Below, piece by piece: positions 1-12,482 of a stretch of 64,000 nt of DNA. The notes below the pieces were generated by a model. It did no database searches and had not been told where the DNA came from. It saw only the letters and a program-made list of their open reading frames with translations. Made by a program: the position numbers and the translations under genes. This DNA is from Escallonia rubra. Taxonomy: Eukaryota > Streptophyta > Magnoliopsida > Escalloniales > Escalloniaceae. The stretch spans positions 62,001-126,000 of the forward strand of contig JAVXUO010002269.1 in assembly GCA_033065855.1 (NCBI GenBank). The letters are read 5' to 3'. Numbering within the stretch: position 1 is the first letter of the stretch; each line of letters starts with the position of its first letter.

Positions 1-154
1 CTGGTAACACAATTGCATTCTAAATAACTTGAATTGATGTCATAATGATTCCACTGAGTTCCAAAGGAAAAGGCAACAACATCGTCCTCAAGCTCAAAAT
101 TACAGCACCCTTCATCAATTAAGGGTTATATGGTATTTTTCAACTCGTAATCCT

Positions 155-260
155 TTTCGGTTTTTGTTATTTTTTTCAACTCGAGCTCCTGAGTTCGAAT
201 CCCCATACCGATAGGGCCACATACAATTGCAGTTCTCACATTCCAAAAAAGAAAGAAAAA
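155..260 (+). mobile_element. SINE-like retroposon with perfect target-site duplications
   Basis: A segment of about 106 bp is flanked by the same 13 bases, aactcgtaatcct, at 142-154 and 261-273. It holds a pol III B-box-like motif (gagttcgaatcccc, near 190-203) and ends in an A-rich tail just before the right duplication. That is the structure of a short, probably 5'-truncated, tRNA-derived SINE. It lies inside intron 1 of the kinase gene, in sense orientation relative to the plus strand. A second B-box-like stretch (ggtgttcgagtctcc) near 318-332 may be another worn copy, for which I see no duplication. Confidence 0.7.
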
Positions 261-642
261 AACTCGTAATCCTAGCTAACACCAAAAATCCAACTCTAAG
301 GATCTATCCTCGAGGTCGGTGTTCGAGTCTCCTTGGGGCCAGAGCACAAGGAATTGATTCCTTGCGAATCACCTAGGCTGGGGATTGAAAAGTCTGCCTT
401 TGACCCGACCAAGTGACTCACGGTGAGAGTGGTGAGCTGGCCATGTACCAACTCCAATCTTCAATAAAAGACGAAATTCCGCAGCTTTACATTGCTCACA
501 ACACACAAACAATAAGACGGAATTCGATCACAATCGCAAAATTCAGTTTCTCAAGCACGTCTCTACCTCAAAAAATTTCACCTCCGCTTTTGTCGGCGAA
601 GAAACAGAAATTGGTACAGAGCTCAGAGAGAGAAGAGCGTAC

Positions 643-839
643 CTAACAGGAAGCCGACTGAAATGCGCCCAAAGCTCGTCGTCAAAGCCAGGCTGACTCG
701 CCTCTTCGTCGTTCGACTCCTTTAGCCTCCTTAAAACGTCGCGGTAAGCCTCCACCTTACGGCGCCGCTTCCCCCCCTGCGCCGGCAACGAAGACTCCGA
801 AGCTCTACTACTGCAACTCTCAGTATCTTCCATCGCCAT
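643..839 (-). CDS. N-terminal exon of a STY8/STY46-type (ACT-domain, Raf-like) protein kinase, truncated by the window edge
   Basis: The exon encodes 65 complete residues beginning MAMEDTESCSSRASE, followed by a basic KRRRK segment and then AYRDVLRRLKE and PGFDDELWAHFSRLPVRYAL. This block is the conserved N-terminus of the plant STY8/STY17/STY46 dual-specificity kinases. From family knowledge these phosphorylate chloroplast transit peptides in the cytosol, with an ACT domain and a kinase domain following; neither is in the window. The exon ends at 643 with donor AG|GTACGC, leaving a two-base phase to complete Arg before YAL. The start is the first ATG at 839-837; a second in-frame ATG lies two codons on. 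Everything from 642 to 1 is intron 1, which carries a SINE. The homology call is firm for the family and uncertain for the exact paralogue. Confidence 0.82.
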
Positions 840-1565
840 TAATTTCTGACAAAAGTCATGGGTTTTTGGCGGTGGATGAAGGCTAAAAAAACACAGAAGA
901 TTCAGATTCTTCTATAAGGAAAAGCCGAGACAGGATCACTTGTTCTTCACGTGGATTGCAAATTCAAAGCGCAAGCGGACAAAGCAGAGCGTAGACGACG
1001 AGATTGAACCGACCCAGAAGAGGTGAACCGGATAGGAGGAAATGGGAAGTGCGTAGATACAAATTAAAGAAAGTGTATATTCTTTTCAAGGAGCTTTTGC
1101 ATGAAAGGGAAATGGGGAGAATGGAACAAAAGGGGCCGGTGGTTTTAGTAGACTAATGCCGCCTGGCCTTATGGTTTTATATAAAAATGGCAGAGAGACG
1201 GAGGAAGTTTGGCGGAACGTTAATGGCGTAATGCGCACCCAACAGCGCGTATCGACGTGGATTCAAACAAGGCTTCTTGCTTGGCTTTCTTCTTGCTTCT
1301 ATCACCCGGTATTTCCTATATTTTCTTTGTTTAATCATCCGCCATTATCCTACTCCATTGTAGCTCCTGAGGTTCAAATCTTCATTTACGTTCAACAAAT
1401 TTAATCATGACTTACTATTCACAAGACACGACGCATCAAATTCACAACTAACAGTGCACAAAGAGTATTCTCGTTACTTGGTGCCATTAAAACTTGAAAA
1501 AGAGATCCGTTTGTGATTCGATGTTTTATAGCTAGACACAAAAGTTAGACAAAGCAAGAGATTCT

Positions 1566-1690
1566 CGGGTAAACCCCGCGAGGGGGGATCCCGCCGATCA
1601 GCGTCCTCTTGTCTTGCGGATTTGATAACACCGTCGACTCCCACAGATGTCAGGCTCTTTGGTCCATGTCTCAAGACGGGCCGAATGGAA
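1566..1690 (-). pseudogene. Decayed fragment of nuclear 25S rRNA gene
   Basis: Read on the minus strand, this stretch contains ATTCGGCCCGTCTTGAGACA, TGGACCAAAGAGCCTGACAT and GCTGATCGGCGGGATCCCCC, in the order seen in the plant large-subunit rRNA. The genuine 25S gene, from memory, has GTCTTGAAACACGGACC and AGGAAGCTGATTGGCGGGATCC, so the copy carries several substitutions, many of them C-to-T or G-to-A, and small indels. No other part of the rDNA unit flanks it. It is best read as an old, non-functional insertion about 125-135 bp long. It creates a chance open frame of 66 codons that should not be annotated as a gene. Confidence 0.75.
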
Positions 1691-1741
1691 TGCCCGCTGG
1701 GAGTCGCTCGTTATTATTCCCTGATGTAGTAAAAACTAGTA

Positions 1742-1845
1742 CTCATTTTGTTCATATTTTTTGAGTTTTTCATGAAAGTAATTAATTTTTTTTAAATAAC
1801 CAAAATAAAATATGATTAATTTTTTTTAGGACGGATGAAAATAAG
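1742..1845. mobile_element. Short Stowaway-like MITE
   Basis: The ends are imperfect inverted repeats: CTCATTTTGTTCAT on the left, and CTTATTTTCATCCGTCC reading in from the right. TA dinucleotides flank both sides (1740-1741 and 1846-1847), as expected for Tc1/mariner-type Stowaway elements. The interior is AT-rich and has no coding capacity. The 104-bp size fits the class. Confidence 0.5.
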
Positions 1846-2474
1846 TACTAACATTAAACAGATTTTTAAACAAAAAATATTTCCGGCTTGCTGAACCGGT
1901 AAAGATTCTAAAATTAATCCGGAATCTTGAAGGGTCCCTATTTTTCCGGCTTTAATGAATATTTTTGCTATAAGATTCCACGTCGCCCACATTCAATCCC
2001 AATCCATTAAGATTCCTGGGTTTATCTACATGCTCCCACTAGTTGAACCTGCTCCGTATCATGACCCCATCCATCGTTTAGATTACCCAATTATGAGCTC
2101 CTTGCTTACCTCATTTGCCTATCCATCATTTCATTTGCCCAAAGCTTCCTTTATTCTATTCTCTCCCCTCTCTTTGTTTAATTCCCCAGTTGAGCGCCTG
2201 CTGTCACTGTAACCAGCCAAGTGGCCGTGACGTACTTAGTGGGCTAATGGTGGACCGAAAGGTGACTTGTGAGGGCACTGGCCGTGCTCAAGGGGAACAT
2301 GTGGACATGCAGTTGCTCGTATTGGTTGGGACTTGGGAGGGATGGGCTGGTCGCCTCAATGAGTCACCTGTTGTTTCTCCATGATCATGGGTCTGCGTTA
2401 ATCGAGACTACGTCCCTCCTGAAATGATCTTAAGAGCGCATACCTCACATCAGTGTACATTCAGAGAAAATTCT

Positions 2475-2565
2475 ACATTTTGATCCCAAGATTTGAATCC
2501 TAGAAGTTAAGGTGAGACACAAGCCCTGTTGACCATCAAGCTAACTCCCTGGAGTTGTTACATTT
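2475..2565 (-). mobile_element. Possible tRNA-derived SINE, minus orientation
   Basis: On the minus strand the order is gagttagcttgatggtcaac (A-box-like), then about 40 bases later taggattcaaatcttggg (B-box-like). This is the internal pol III promoter arrangement of a tRNA-derived SINE. It cannot be folded into a working tRNA as far as I can see by eye. I did not find convincing target-site duplications, so the limits are approximate. Confidence 0.4.
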
Positions 2566-2717
2566 TGTCTTTGGTCAACCAATAATTGAACTTAGTGGAC
2601 TCGGCGGCTCTGTGCTTCAGTCTAACCTAGACTCTCTTGAGTTTCATGCTCATTGTTCGAGATATTGAAGCTTTTTAATTGGGGTTAGGCCTTGAAGTGA
2701 TAAGAAGGACTCAAAAT

Positions 2718-3709
2718 TAGAGATGGCAATTAGATCCGCACCCGGCGGATCCCCGCCCCGCCCCGTTAGGAGCGGGTTATTTTGACTTTGACCGGGTAAG
2801 GGCGGGTATGGTATTTTTTTTAAAATCCGCAACGGGTTAGGGGCGGGTATGGTATTCTGCCTAACCCGCCTCGGTATCCGACCCGCACCCGCCCCGTTGT
2901 ACAGCAGTTAATCTCTACCGTCCATCCACTTATATATATAGCCCAACCCTATTTCTTTCTTTCTTCCCAACCCTATTTCTTTCTTTCTTCTCTTCACTCA
3001 GCCGACATAGCTACCGCCGTTGCCTCCTTGGCTCGCCTTTCCTCCCTCTCCCCCGCAAACTGTCAACTTTTACTTCCACCTCAACGACCACCGTCCAGCT
3101 CTCCCTCGTACCGTTGGCGTCCATTTCTACCTCGGCGACGATCCACCGTTCCCCCGCACCGTCGACTTCCACAATCCACTGTTCCCCCACACCGTCGACT
3201 TCCACATCTCGGTGACCCTTTGGCTTTCGTCCAGTTCTCCTCCGCACAGACCATGGCCACCTCCACCTCGACAACAACAAACCACCGCTCCCTTGCACAC
3301 AGATGGCGTCCACCTCCACCTCGGCGATCACTGTCCACCGTCGAGGAATTAGCTTATCTAATCTTGTTTTGTGGTAAAATTGTTGCCTTTTAGTTAGTTT
3401 TTTTTTTTTTTTGGTTTTGTGAAGTGATGAATCAGTGTTTTGTGAAGTGATCAGTGAGAATTGTGATGACTCAGTTTTGTGAAATGATGAACTGTGACTA
3501 AATTACTTACCTGAAATGACAAACCAAACGGAGTTTTGAGTGCTCGAGGGGAAGGGCGGGGCGGGGATAGGTTTTTCAATTTTTGTTAGGGTCGGTTATG
3601 GTATCGTATATAAATAACCCGGTGGCGGGGCAGAGTGGTGTTTTAGGGCTACCGGGGCGGGTGCGAATTTTATAAGATCCGCATACGACCCGCCCCATTG
3701 CCATCCCTA
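2718..3709. mobile_element. Non-autonomous hAT-family DNA transposon, 992 bp
   Basis: The element begins TAGAGATGGCAAT and its right end, read inward on the other strand, begins TAGGGATGGCAAT, a terminus typical of plant hAT elements. Eight-base target-site duplications flank it: ctcaaaat at 2710-2717 and ctcagaat at 3710-3717, differing at one base. Just inside both ends the sequence is GC-rich and degenerate (runs of ccgccccgcccc and cccgccccattgcc), then mostly C-rich and later T/G-rich in the middle. No transposase-like reading frame is present. Proline- and histidine-rich open frames between 3011 and 3393 result from the C-rich interior. This is a cut-and-paste element that would depend on a transposase encoded elsewhere. 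Confidence 0.8.
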
Positions 3710-6700
3710 CTCAGAATCCAGATTCATGATCTACAGGGGTATTTTTATTTTTATTGTACTAAAAAATGGAGTAGTTGTTTAAGCTCCACAATCATTATTT
3801 GACTTTGGAAAGATTGCCTTTAGTGATTGTTGGAGGTTATTGGGTAATCTAATTTATTGGGTAATCTAAACTATAGGCAACCATTCTTGATCGCCTATAG
3901 TTGTATAAGCTTCACAATCAGTGAGGTAGTGTAGTGTGTTGAGAGTTGGAACGCTTCGAGTATGGGATTGTATGTTTAGTATTTTCGTTTTGTATTTTTA
4001 TTTTCATGATTTTCGTATTCAGTTAGAATATAAGCTTACTTTTATCATTTTCATCAAAAAAATTCAGCTACTTTTTTCTTACATTGGGTTAAGTTTTGGT
4101 GAAAAAAAATTGAAAACATCTCAGATGTTTTCAATTTTTTGTCACTGTTTAATTAATTTTACCAAAAATAAAAAATGATAAAAGTACACAAAAAAAGAAT
4201 CTTTTTATCATTATTAAAAAAAAAACAAATAATAAACGTACGCGCCCACCCTCCAATTTTTTAACCCAATGGTTATTCGAACTATTGACTCCTAAAAATT
4301 ACTATTCCATAAAAAAGAATTTTTTGTTTTCTTCGGACATGATGATAGCAGGAGTCAAATCACATATACTTTGTCATCAAATTCCTTCCTCACTTCTCAA
4401 CGCTGTCATGCCTTCTTCTTCTGGATGTATATAACGTGCCGTTCAACTACTATTTTCGTTGTTGTTATTGTTATGCTTTTGAAAATAGGAAAACAATTCC
4501 TTTTCATGTTAATTGGATAATAATATTTTCAACACATGAGATTCATTTGCTCTGGTTCAGTAAGCTGATCCGTCCGAGAGTGCTGGAGAGAGGAGTGTTT
4601 ATTTAAAACTAAGTGAGGTGATATATACCTAAAATGAGCTATTGAATCTAGAACAAAGATTGAAAATGTATCTAAAATCGGATGCAAGTCAGAGTGCTTT
4701 CCGTGGTGCACCACCGGCCCGATATTCCAAGTACGTGTGCAGAGAGATTCAAGGGAAGTTGTAACAATGTTCCGTAGGTAAATGAAAAGGAGGAGAGACA
4801 ATTGCGCTACCGGCCTGATATTTTCAGTCGCATTACGATTAAGTGATGGCTAACATCCCCGACGTCGTAGGAGGGACGCTCAGAACACCCCGCAACCCTA
4901 ACCTCAACCCCAAGGCCCAAGGTCCCATAAGACAATCAGTCCACAGATGAAACCCAAAAAATATATATATATATCAATAAAGTTAAAGGCAAACATCCCT
5001 GGCCTACAAATATACTCCCACAAGATAATCGGCACAACGCCCCTGGCTCCATAGGCAAAAGCGTAACAAGGCTCGGAGGCACACACAGAAACAAGCCTAA
5101 ATTCGAAAAGCCACCCGATCCACAGACAGAGCTGTCAGCCCAAATTTTCATTTCCTACCGATTGAGCAAGTCTTCTTGCGCGTCTATTTGGTAGTTTCAC
5201 CTGGCAAGGGCAACTTTAGTGGCCTAGTTTGATATGAACTTTTAGGGCCCATTTTCAGCCCAATAGATTTCAATCCTGGGTCGGAGACCCTTACAAGTTT
5301 AATACCCCATTTGGATCAGATTGTTTTTCGTTAATTCTGAAAAGGCATTTGACAAAATCTTAACGATTTTAACTTTTAGGGATAACCAAAATGTGATGTG
5401 GAATTATGACTAAGAATTGTTATAATGTAATACAGTACTAGCTAAAATTATGTGCCAAGCACGGGAAGGTGTTAGTTAAATTCTCGTGCTATGCACGGAA
5501 ATGGTATTAATTAATTATGAAATGGAAGAATGGAGGTCATGGATTTGGATGGTTAGAGGTCATGAGGTTGGAAGTTATTTTGTGGCCAATCAAAATTTAG
5601 TACCTATTAAGCTTTATTTTAAAATTATAAGAATTCAAGAAAATAGAATTTGAGATTTGGAAGGCATAGAAGATGCCAACCAAATCCAAATATATAAAGT
5701 ATAGATGCGTGTTAGTAGACTACTAAACGGTCGGGATGGTCACGGGAATTTTTTTTTTCGGGACAAATATCAACCTTGCTTGCAGAGGTGGAGCCGGCGA
5801 GTGGCATGTGTGGACCAATGCCCACGTGCTACTCCGACTTTTTTCCCACTCACATGGTATTTTAGCTCACGATGACAAACCTGTCTATCTAAATTTTTTA
5901 AAATGCTTGAAAGAGACGTCTTTTTAAATGTTAAAGTACCTAAAAATTTTAGGGATTGTTAAAAGAAATGTCATTTTCGTATTTTTAAATGCTAAAATTG
6001 CACAAATAAACAAAGCAATTTAAAGTCCAAACTAATAAAGTCATCATTCAACACAGTGCACGTAGCACGGACAGAACGACGGCCACCGCAATACCATACA
6101 CCTCACTTGGATTCTCCTTTCCCTCCTCTGGCGACAGACAGAACAAAGGCGTTTTTTGTTTTTGATCAATTAGGTGCTCATCTCGTGTAAATTGTCTGAC
6201 TCCACCACTGCTTGCGAGCAAAATCAACATCAAGCAATTAAGTTTGATCAGTTTGAGCTGAGCCTCTGGATGACCTGGTTTAAAAGGGTCAAAAATTGCA
6301 TTCAACAAAGGTTCTTATTAGCGTTGGTCGAGTTATAAACACACAAATTTGGGCAATACAGTGGCGGTTTGTGGATTAAGAAAGAACGACTTAAATTGTG
6401 TGACGATTCACGTTTGTCGGCACCTCTCGCTTGATTGGAACAGTTCAAAACGTTATGACAGTTTGGTGCAAACCTCTAGTCGGATTTAACTTTCGACTTT
6501 GCGCCTAGTGAAAAAGAGGATCACAAAGCATAGGCTATAGGGAATTGATCATGAAAAAGCCATATAGTGAACAAGAAGAAAATTCTTCAGAGCTTGATAT
6601 GAATAGGCACTAAGATATTGGCGCGGCTCAATCAAAGTCAAACGCACATGTTTTGGCTTGAAAAGCGCCCATGCCTGTGCTTTAATCTCTGAGTGAACCG

Positions 6701-9700
6701 GGCCAACATCGCAGTAGCATTTTCAAAGGTTCTCCAGCGCTTCTTCCATCCCTCCATGCACTTCTCATGCAAAACCCTTGAACAGATCCCACTCGTATGA
6801 ATGAAGAAGAAAGGAAATGGTGATGATGGGCAGATCGAGCAGAAGCAGGAGAGGGGAGATGAAGAGGGAAGCAATGGGGAATGCCTTGTTGGTGCTGAAT
6901 TACTTAAGAAGGAGAAGGAAGAGGGTTTTGAAGTGTAGGTGCATTTAAAACCCTGGGCACCAAACCCAGAGAGAAGGACCATAACATTAATAGCAAACCC
7001 GCAACCCATAACTCCAACAATATTCCTTTTTTCTCTCTCAACATTGATTCAAAAGGGAATAGTCCCGTCCGAACTGTGCAGCACACTAGCATACTTAATT
7101 TCACAAAATGGAATCTCGTCAGGTTAACGGGGAGGTCTTTGTCCCCATTTTGGTAGATGAACTTCAATGCAATATTTGTTGAATCACAGTACGTAGCATT
7201 CAAGCTCAGTCCTTGTTGTGAACTGTACATTTGTTCTCTCACCGGATGGAGTCATGCATCCACGAGATGGTGATCAGAAGCCTGAACACGTCAGTGGGTC
7301 GTCCTTAACATTGTAGCCAAAAGTGCAAAAATAATTCGGCTGAGTTCTAAATATTGCAACGCGCGATAGCTATATGGACGCATCAACCAAAACTTGCTTC
7401 GCATTCGTAGTAAATATGCGTCAAACTCAGTTGCTACAATCCGTTCCTCCCAAAATTTTATGATTTGAACTCCATGTAATTTAATTTCACGCATTATTTA
7501 AGAATGGTTGTGACAAAAAGGTATTTATAAACCGTGCCAAAACTAGAACGAGTACAAACTTAAGATGGAGATTAGGCAACGTCAACACGAAAATGTATCA
7601 AACTGTACAAAGACAGCGTTAAAACATGCGATGTATTCGATCTCAAGTTTTAGTACCAAAAGTTGGCCATTACGTACTTCCATGAAGTTGTAATTCTCTA
7701 CCCTCACTTCTTGGCAACTTGCAGCATGATTGCGTTTGCGTGATACCATTACTCTAAGTCTCTAACCATGATTATCATCTCGCATAATCACGGAGCGTGT
7801 TAGTTGAGAAGAGTAAATGTGAGAAGTTGGGGAGCGTTGGCCGAGTAAACTGGAAGAGAAAGAGGGATTCTGTAAACATTTTTCGAACGAGGGCGTCTGT
7901 GTCTCCTTTAATTTTGCAGGCTGCCTCAGACAAAGATTCCCTCATTCAATGCCACTCGCATGCTCTTCTTATTTATTACTACCACCTGTATTAACGTACA
8001 ATCCATCTTCCTAGTTTCGTGTTTGTTGGGCGGAGTCTAGGGTAGCAATATCATTAATGAGTTTGCTAGCGTTAGAGAGTTTCCGCTCCAAAAGAATTTA
8101 TAATTCTACTTTAAATGTCAGTTTGTCAATCTTGGTCGACAAATTTGAAGCGGGCAATAATAGTAGTCACGCACAAGGGCTCTTGCAAAGTGATAGTAAA
8201 ATCTTAGAAGTTGTAACATAATTTCACTCATGAGAACGAGTCAAGTTTATTTGTCTAAGGCAAAGTGATCGATATACGAGCCTACGATTCCCATTTGCTA
8301 AGATGGTAATGCCGATTTCTGTTGTCCAATTGGTCGATGTTCCAAACTTCCAAATGACCTTAATGTGGATTGATTCATCAATTTTAATTATTCATGCTGC
8401 TTGATCCATATGTTGGACAAAAAGGTTAATTCATCCTTGGCGCCAAATTTGCATTAGTCGGAGGCACATCGCTAGTGTTGACCCAAAACTTTGTCTACAC
8501 CTTTTAATCATGAAAATTAGAGTTTACATTCTTCAAAGAAATAACTTTGTTTCAATAAGCAAACCTGCCTTGCAAAAGATTCATTCTTTGCTTCTTCGCT
8601 TTGAACTGACCTATCAATGAGAAAAAGTATCAATTCACGAGGGGCTATCACTCTTTAGCCATGAGAAGAAAAAGTCATGGAAAGGATGTTAAGCAAGAAA
8701 ATATACTGCAAAAAGAAAAATCTTAAACTTGGTATCCTCGTGTTTGCGTTGCTGGGCAAACTCACTATCGATTTATACACCTACGGAACAATTGATAAAC
8801 AATGCGACATCTTTTTTGCATCTAGGGCCTGAGGACTTCACTAAAAAAATGAAAACTTACTAAAGATAGGATGTTAAACAAATCTATAAACGATGCGCCT
8901 ATTGAAACAAAGATTATCCTTACAACACAATGAATATAGGTACGACAATGTACAAGATTCTCTATTGATACAAGATTATATGAGAAACTTGACAAAGGTA
9001 AAGGAAAATGACAAGTGCATTACAAACTTCATTTCTCTGAGTCTGGTTTGATTTGTGGATTTGACGACCCCTTGCTTCGTTGCCTTTCTCTTCCCTTTAT
9101 ACTCGCTTGTTTGTAACCGTTCTTCTTTTTCGCAACCGTCTATTTTTATCTTTTTATCAAAAGCGGTTTATCACCTGTCATCATCGGCCGCTTTCCTGCC
9201 AACACCTGTACTTTTCATACAGTCTGTTTGTCGACCACTTTTATCGATCGTTTTAATTGTGTTGACAGTTGTCCACCTCAAGAACCGCTTATAAACTGCT
9301 GCTGTTGATCTTCCTATCTTTGATGATAAGTGCCTTGTTCCCATGTCGATCACTACCACCGATTATCTTGCAGTTGTTGACAGCTGTCTTCCTCGCACAA
9401 TTTATTCAAATCTTGTTTTCAGCGTATTTTACGCCAAATTATTTGTCTCTGTTACCCTGCTACTGGCAACTAACGGTATATTTATAACTGTAACAGTTAC
9501 GTCCACTTCCACATGTTTCTCAAAGCACTTTTTATGGTCCTTATCATGCTATGTGTCTGTGCTTTTATCAACTATGATAAAAATATTTATGTAGTCAATA
9601 CCTCGTTTTTAGTTCTCTCCAAGATCTCACAATTGTTTAAAGAAGATTTTTCGTTTGAATCATCGTAAATAAGGAATACAAGATCAAGGGACAAAGGCGA

Positions 9701-11261
9701 GTCCAGATCCCGAGAGATGGGAGAAGAGCCCATGTCGTTTGCCACTCAATGTACAAACCTAGCTATTACAGTTCTTAGAACAAATGAAGGTTAGTATCCT
9801 AAACTAGAAAAAGATCTCACAAACAACAATGCACAATTAAACATCAAAGCGGTATACGCAGAGAGTTTAGTTTCACAAGTTCATACTAAATCAACAAAGA
9901 TAAGTTTTAATAGGAAATGTCACGAGAAATGAGTGGAAATAGTTGTTCTTGGTGTGAATGTCATCCAAAGCATGTGATACCTCACCATAAATAAATAAAA
10001 CTCCCACTCATGTGAACTGGAGCAAGTTTGTTGGATCTCTTTAACAAACTTACTATTGTCTCAAAAATAATATGTAAACAATAACAAAAAAAAATCCATG
10101 AGGGTTTTAATAAAATTTCAACATAAGTAAATAAGCACATCGAGTCACGTATCTTTGTATGGTAACATTTCTTGCTATGCAATTTCATTAGATGTAATAG
10201 TTTAGAATTTTAACAAGTTATATTCAAGGTTTTTACCCGCCAAGAAGAAAGATTGTATGGACGTTCTGATTTAATCCTAATATGAGCACAATATAAAAAG
10301 TCTTTCTAACATTAAGAGAGTGTTTGAGATTGATTTTGAGATGGTTAAACCTGATTTAATTTAAGTGTTTGTCAAACAGATTAAGAGATTTAATTTACCT
10401 CAAAAAGCTCAAGACTGATTAAATCTATAATTCTAGAAAGTAGATGACACTATCTAAGACAGCTGAGATTGTGTAAACATCCAATGCAATATGTATCCTA
10501 GAGGGCATAAACTCATTACTCCGTGAATAAATCACTGCAAAAAGGAAAAATATTTAAGAATTTTTTTCATGCATCAATTTTAGTAATGAGAAAGAAAAGA
10601 AAAGGGTGAAAACGGTAAGTTATACCACCCACCCCTCCCAAGAAAAAAATTAACTGTCAATATCAAATGAGTAGATCTAAATTATGAATGATTAACTAAG
10701 ATAATACTCCATATAGTTTTAACAAAAAGTTAGAACTAATAATAAGTAAGAAGATAAGGCCATCATATGACAATGAAGACAGAGATTTTAAGGGAAGAGG
10801 AGATAAATGAGAAAGATTTTAGGAGCAGTTTGGTTTTTGAGAGAGATTATAAGAGAATGTTTTTAAAGTAAGTCAAAACAATTGATCCGAAGTGGGATAG
10901 AGATGGAGACACGGTTTTACGTGAATTGATGTAGTTTATGAGAGATTTTAGAAAAAAATTTAAAATTATAAAAGAAAAGTAATCTATCTTCTCGCCGAGA
11001 AGATAGATACTTCAAATAAGCGTTAACTTGACAATATCCTTTCAGTTTCGACTCTATTACTAAACAACTAGACTATACTAATTAAATAAGACAAGTGTAC
11101 AGCATTTGGGCCTCAGTAGTCATTTATCCGGTAAAATATGTGGACTATGGAGTGGGCAAATAAGCCCAACAATGGTCATTAACTAATAAATTTTCCAAGA
11201 AAATAAGCCCAACCTTGAGACGTTTATTTTTGTTTCCTTATGCTCTCATTCAACTCTTTTT

Positions 11262-11500
11262 TTTTTTTTAAAGATAGAACTGCATTTCATAAAGATAAGA
11301 GTACAAAGATAGTATTTACAAACAAAAGAAGAAATCTCAGTCAGACCCCATCCTGTTACCTTGTTGTATCACAGAATTATTTCTATATGCTACGAATATC
11401 TTGGTTAGTTGACCGTAATGTTGCCAATCGCAATCATTCAACTCTTATATGTGCCATTTCTCTCAAACCCAGTCTTAACGGCCTAATTTGACTGGCTTTC
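11262..11500 (-). mobile_element. 3' end of a LINE retrotransposon, minus orientation
   Basis: On the minus strand the sequence reads aggatggggtct, then ttgtaaatac, ctttgtac, atgaaatgcagttct and a poly(A) run (plus-strand T-run at 11,261-11,270). The same succession of motifs ends the LINE at 16,640-17,578 on the plus strand, so the two share a 3' untranslated region and probably a family. No reverse-transcriptase or RNase H coding is recognisable in this copy. The 5' limit is uncertain. Confidence 0.6.
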
Positions 11501-12236
11501 TTATTTATTTTTTGGTAAACTTTAAGAAATTTATGAACAGAATAATTTTTAGAAATAATATGAATTTGATCCCTTGTGCCACTATAAACAAGAAGAAAAC
11601 CACATCCTTGCTCAGGTCAGAATCTGGTTTGATTGGTTCAACTCTAGTGTAGAGCAATGAGACAATATACTTTGTCTATAATTGTCTTTACCTTTAAGAA
11701 ATTAAGAGTGACGCCTGAATAATGAGGAGAAAACTAATTGACGGTTTTGTTTATTGAAATTGTAAGTTAAACATCTACCAAATTTAATTTCATAAATTCA
11801 TACCTTTTACAATTAGTAAGAAAGTTTATCAAAATCATTATTAGATAGAGGTACCCAATTCCTTCATGTATAAGCTAGATTTCCTGGCAATTCTTGAATT
11901 TTTAACTTCAATACAGTTGAAACTTCATCTATAAGATATGAATTTCAAACCGTTAGGAACATGGCTTGATAGTTTTTAACTCCATAATATTACATTTTTC
12001 ATGATCTCGATAATAGTCGTGAATTTTTAACATCGTTAGCACAGAGACGTTACAAACAAAATCCGTAACAAAAAAACTAGTAACGAACCATCATAATAGT
12101 TGGACCCAAGATCCTATATATTAAGAGAGCTGGTCAATTACTCGCGTAGGCAACTGAAACTAAGTTGTCAGCGTCATCTGGCTGTTCATCCATAGCGGAT
12201 GGATGGACCATATCTATTATTTTTTAAATTAATTTC

Positions 12237-12400
12237 ACGTCCGCTACATAATATAACAGACGGTAAAGTTTACCATACTGCCTCTCCTTCCCCTCCCTCT
12301 CTTTCCTCCCCTATACGTTTGATAATCCCGACGACTCATTAATTCTTTCTGATATATTTTGATCAAAGTTCCCGTCTGTTACATAATATAACGGACGACG
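12237..12400. repeat. Paired near-palindromic segments
   Basis: Two short, similar segments lie about 130 bp apart: cgtccgctacataatataac near 12,238 and cgtctgttacataatataac near 12,372. Each is followed by a match to its own start in reverse (cagacgg and ggacgacg), so each is close to a palindrome. They may be the ends of a small DNA element or nested hairpins. No gene lies between them. Confidence 0.35.
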
Positions 12401-12440
12401 ATTTTCTTTTCAAAAAAAATGTTAAACACGATTTGTTCAT

Positions 12441-12482
12441 TTATAATAATAGGTGACCAGATTATAATAATAGGTGACCAGA
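12441..12482. repeat. Perfect tandem duplication of 21 bp
   Basis: The unit ttataataataggtgaccag(a) occurs twice in direct tandem at 12,441-12,461 and 12,462-12,482 with no difference. It lies about 300 bp upstream of the zinc-finger gene start, so it could be in its promoter region, but nothing shows a function. Confidence 0.8.

Larger units (their letters stand above)
3718..12430. other. Gene-poor intergenic region
   Basis: I find no supported gene in this stretch of almost 9 kb. Open frames are short (60-125 codons), mostly with non-ATG starts, and resemble no family I know. Visible structure includes an AT dinucleotide run near 4959-4974; a pair of similar short motifs, gtgccaagcacgggaa and gtgctatgcacggaa, near 5450-5502, probably from an old repeat; AT-rich stretches at 10,300-10,990 that look like worn MITEs; and a LINE tail near 11,262-11,500, listed separately. 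Confidence 0.55.

Noticed and set aside
180-335. tRNA genes suggested by B-box motifs
   Set aside because: I could not build a cloverleaf with acceptor and anticodon stems around them. One has SINE-type target-site duplications.
3011-3393. Overlapping Pro/His/Ser-rich and Val/Glu-rich open frames on both strands
   Set aside because: They lie inside the hAT element in a C-rich stretch, overlap each other on both strands, and have no recognisable domain.
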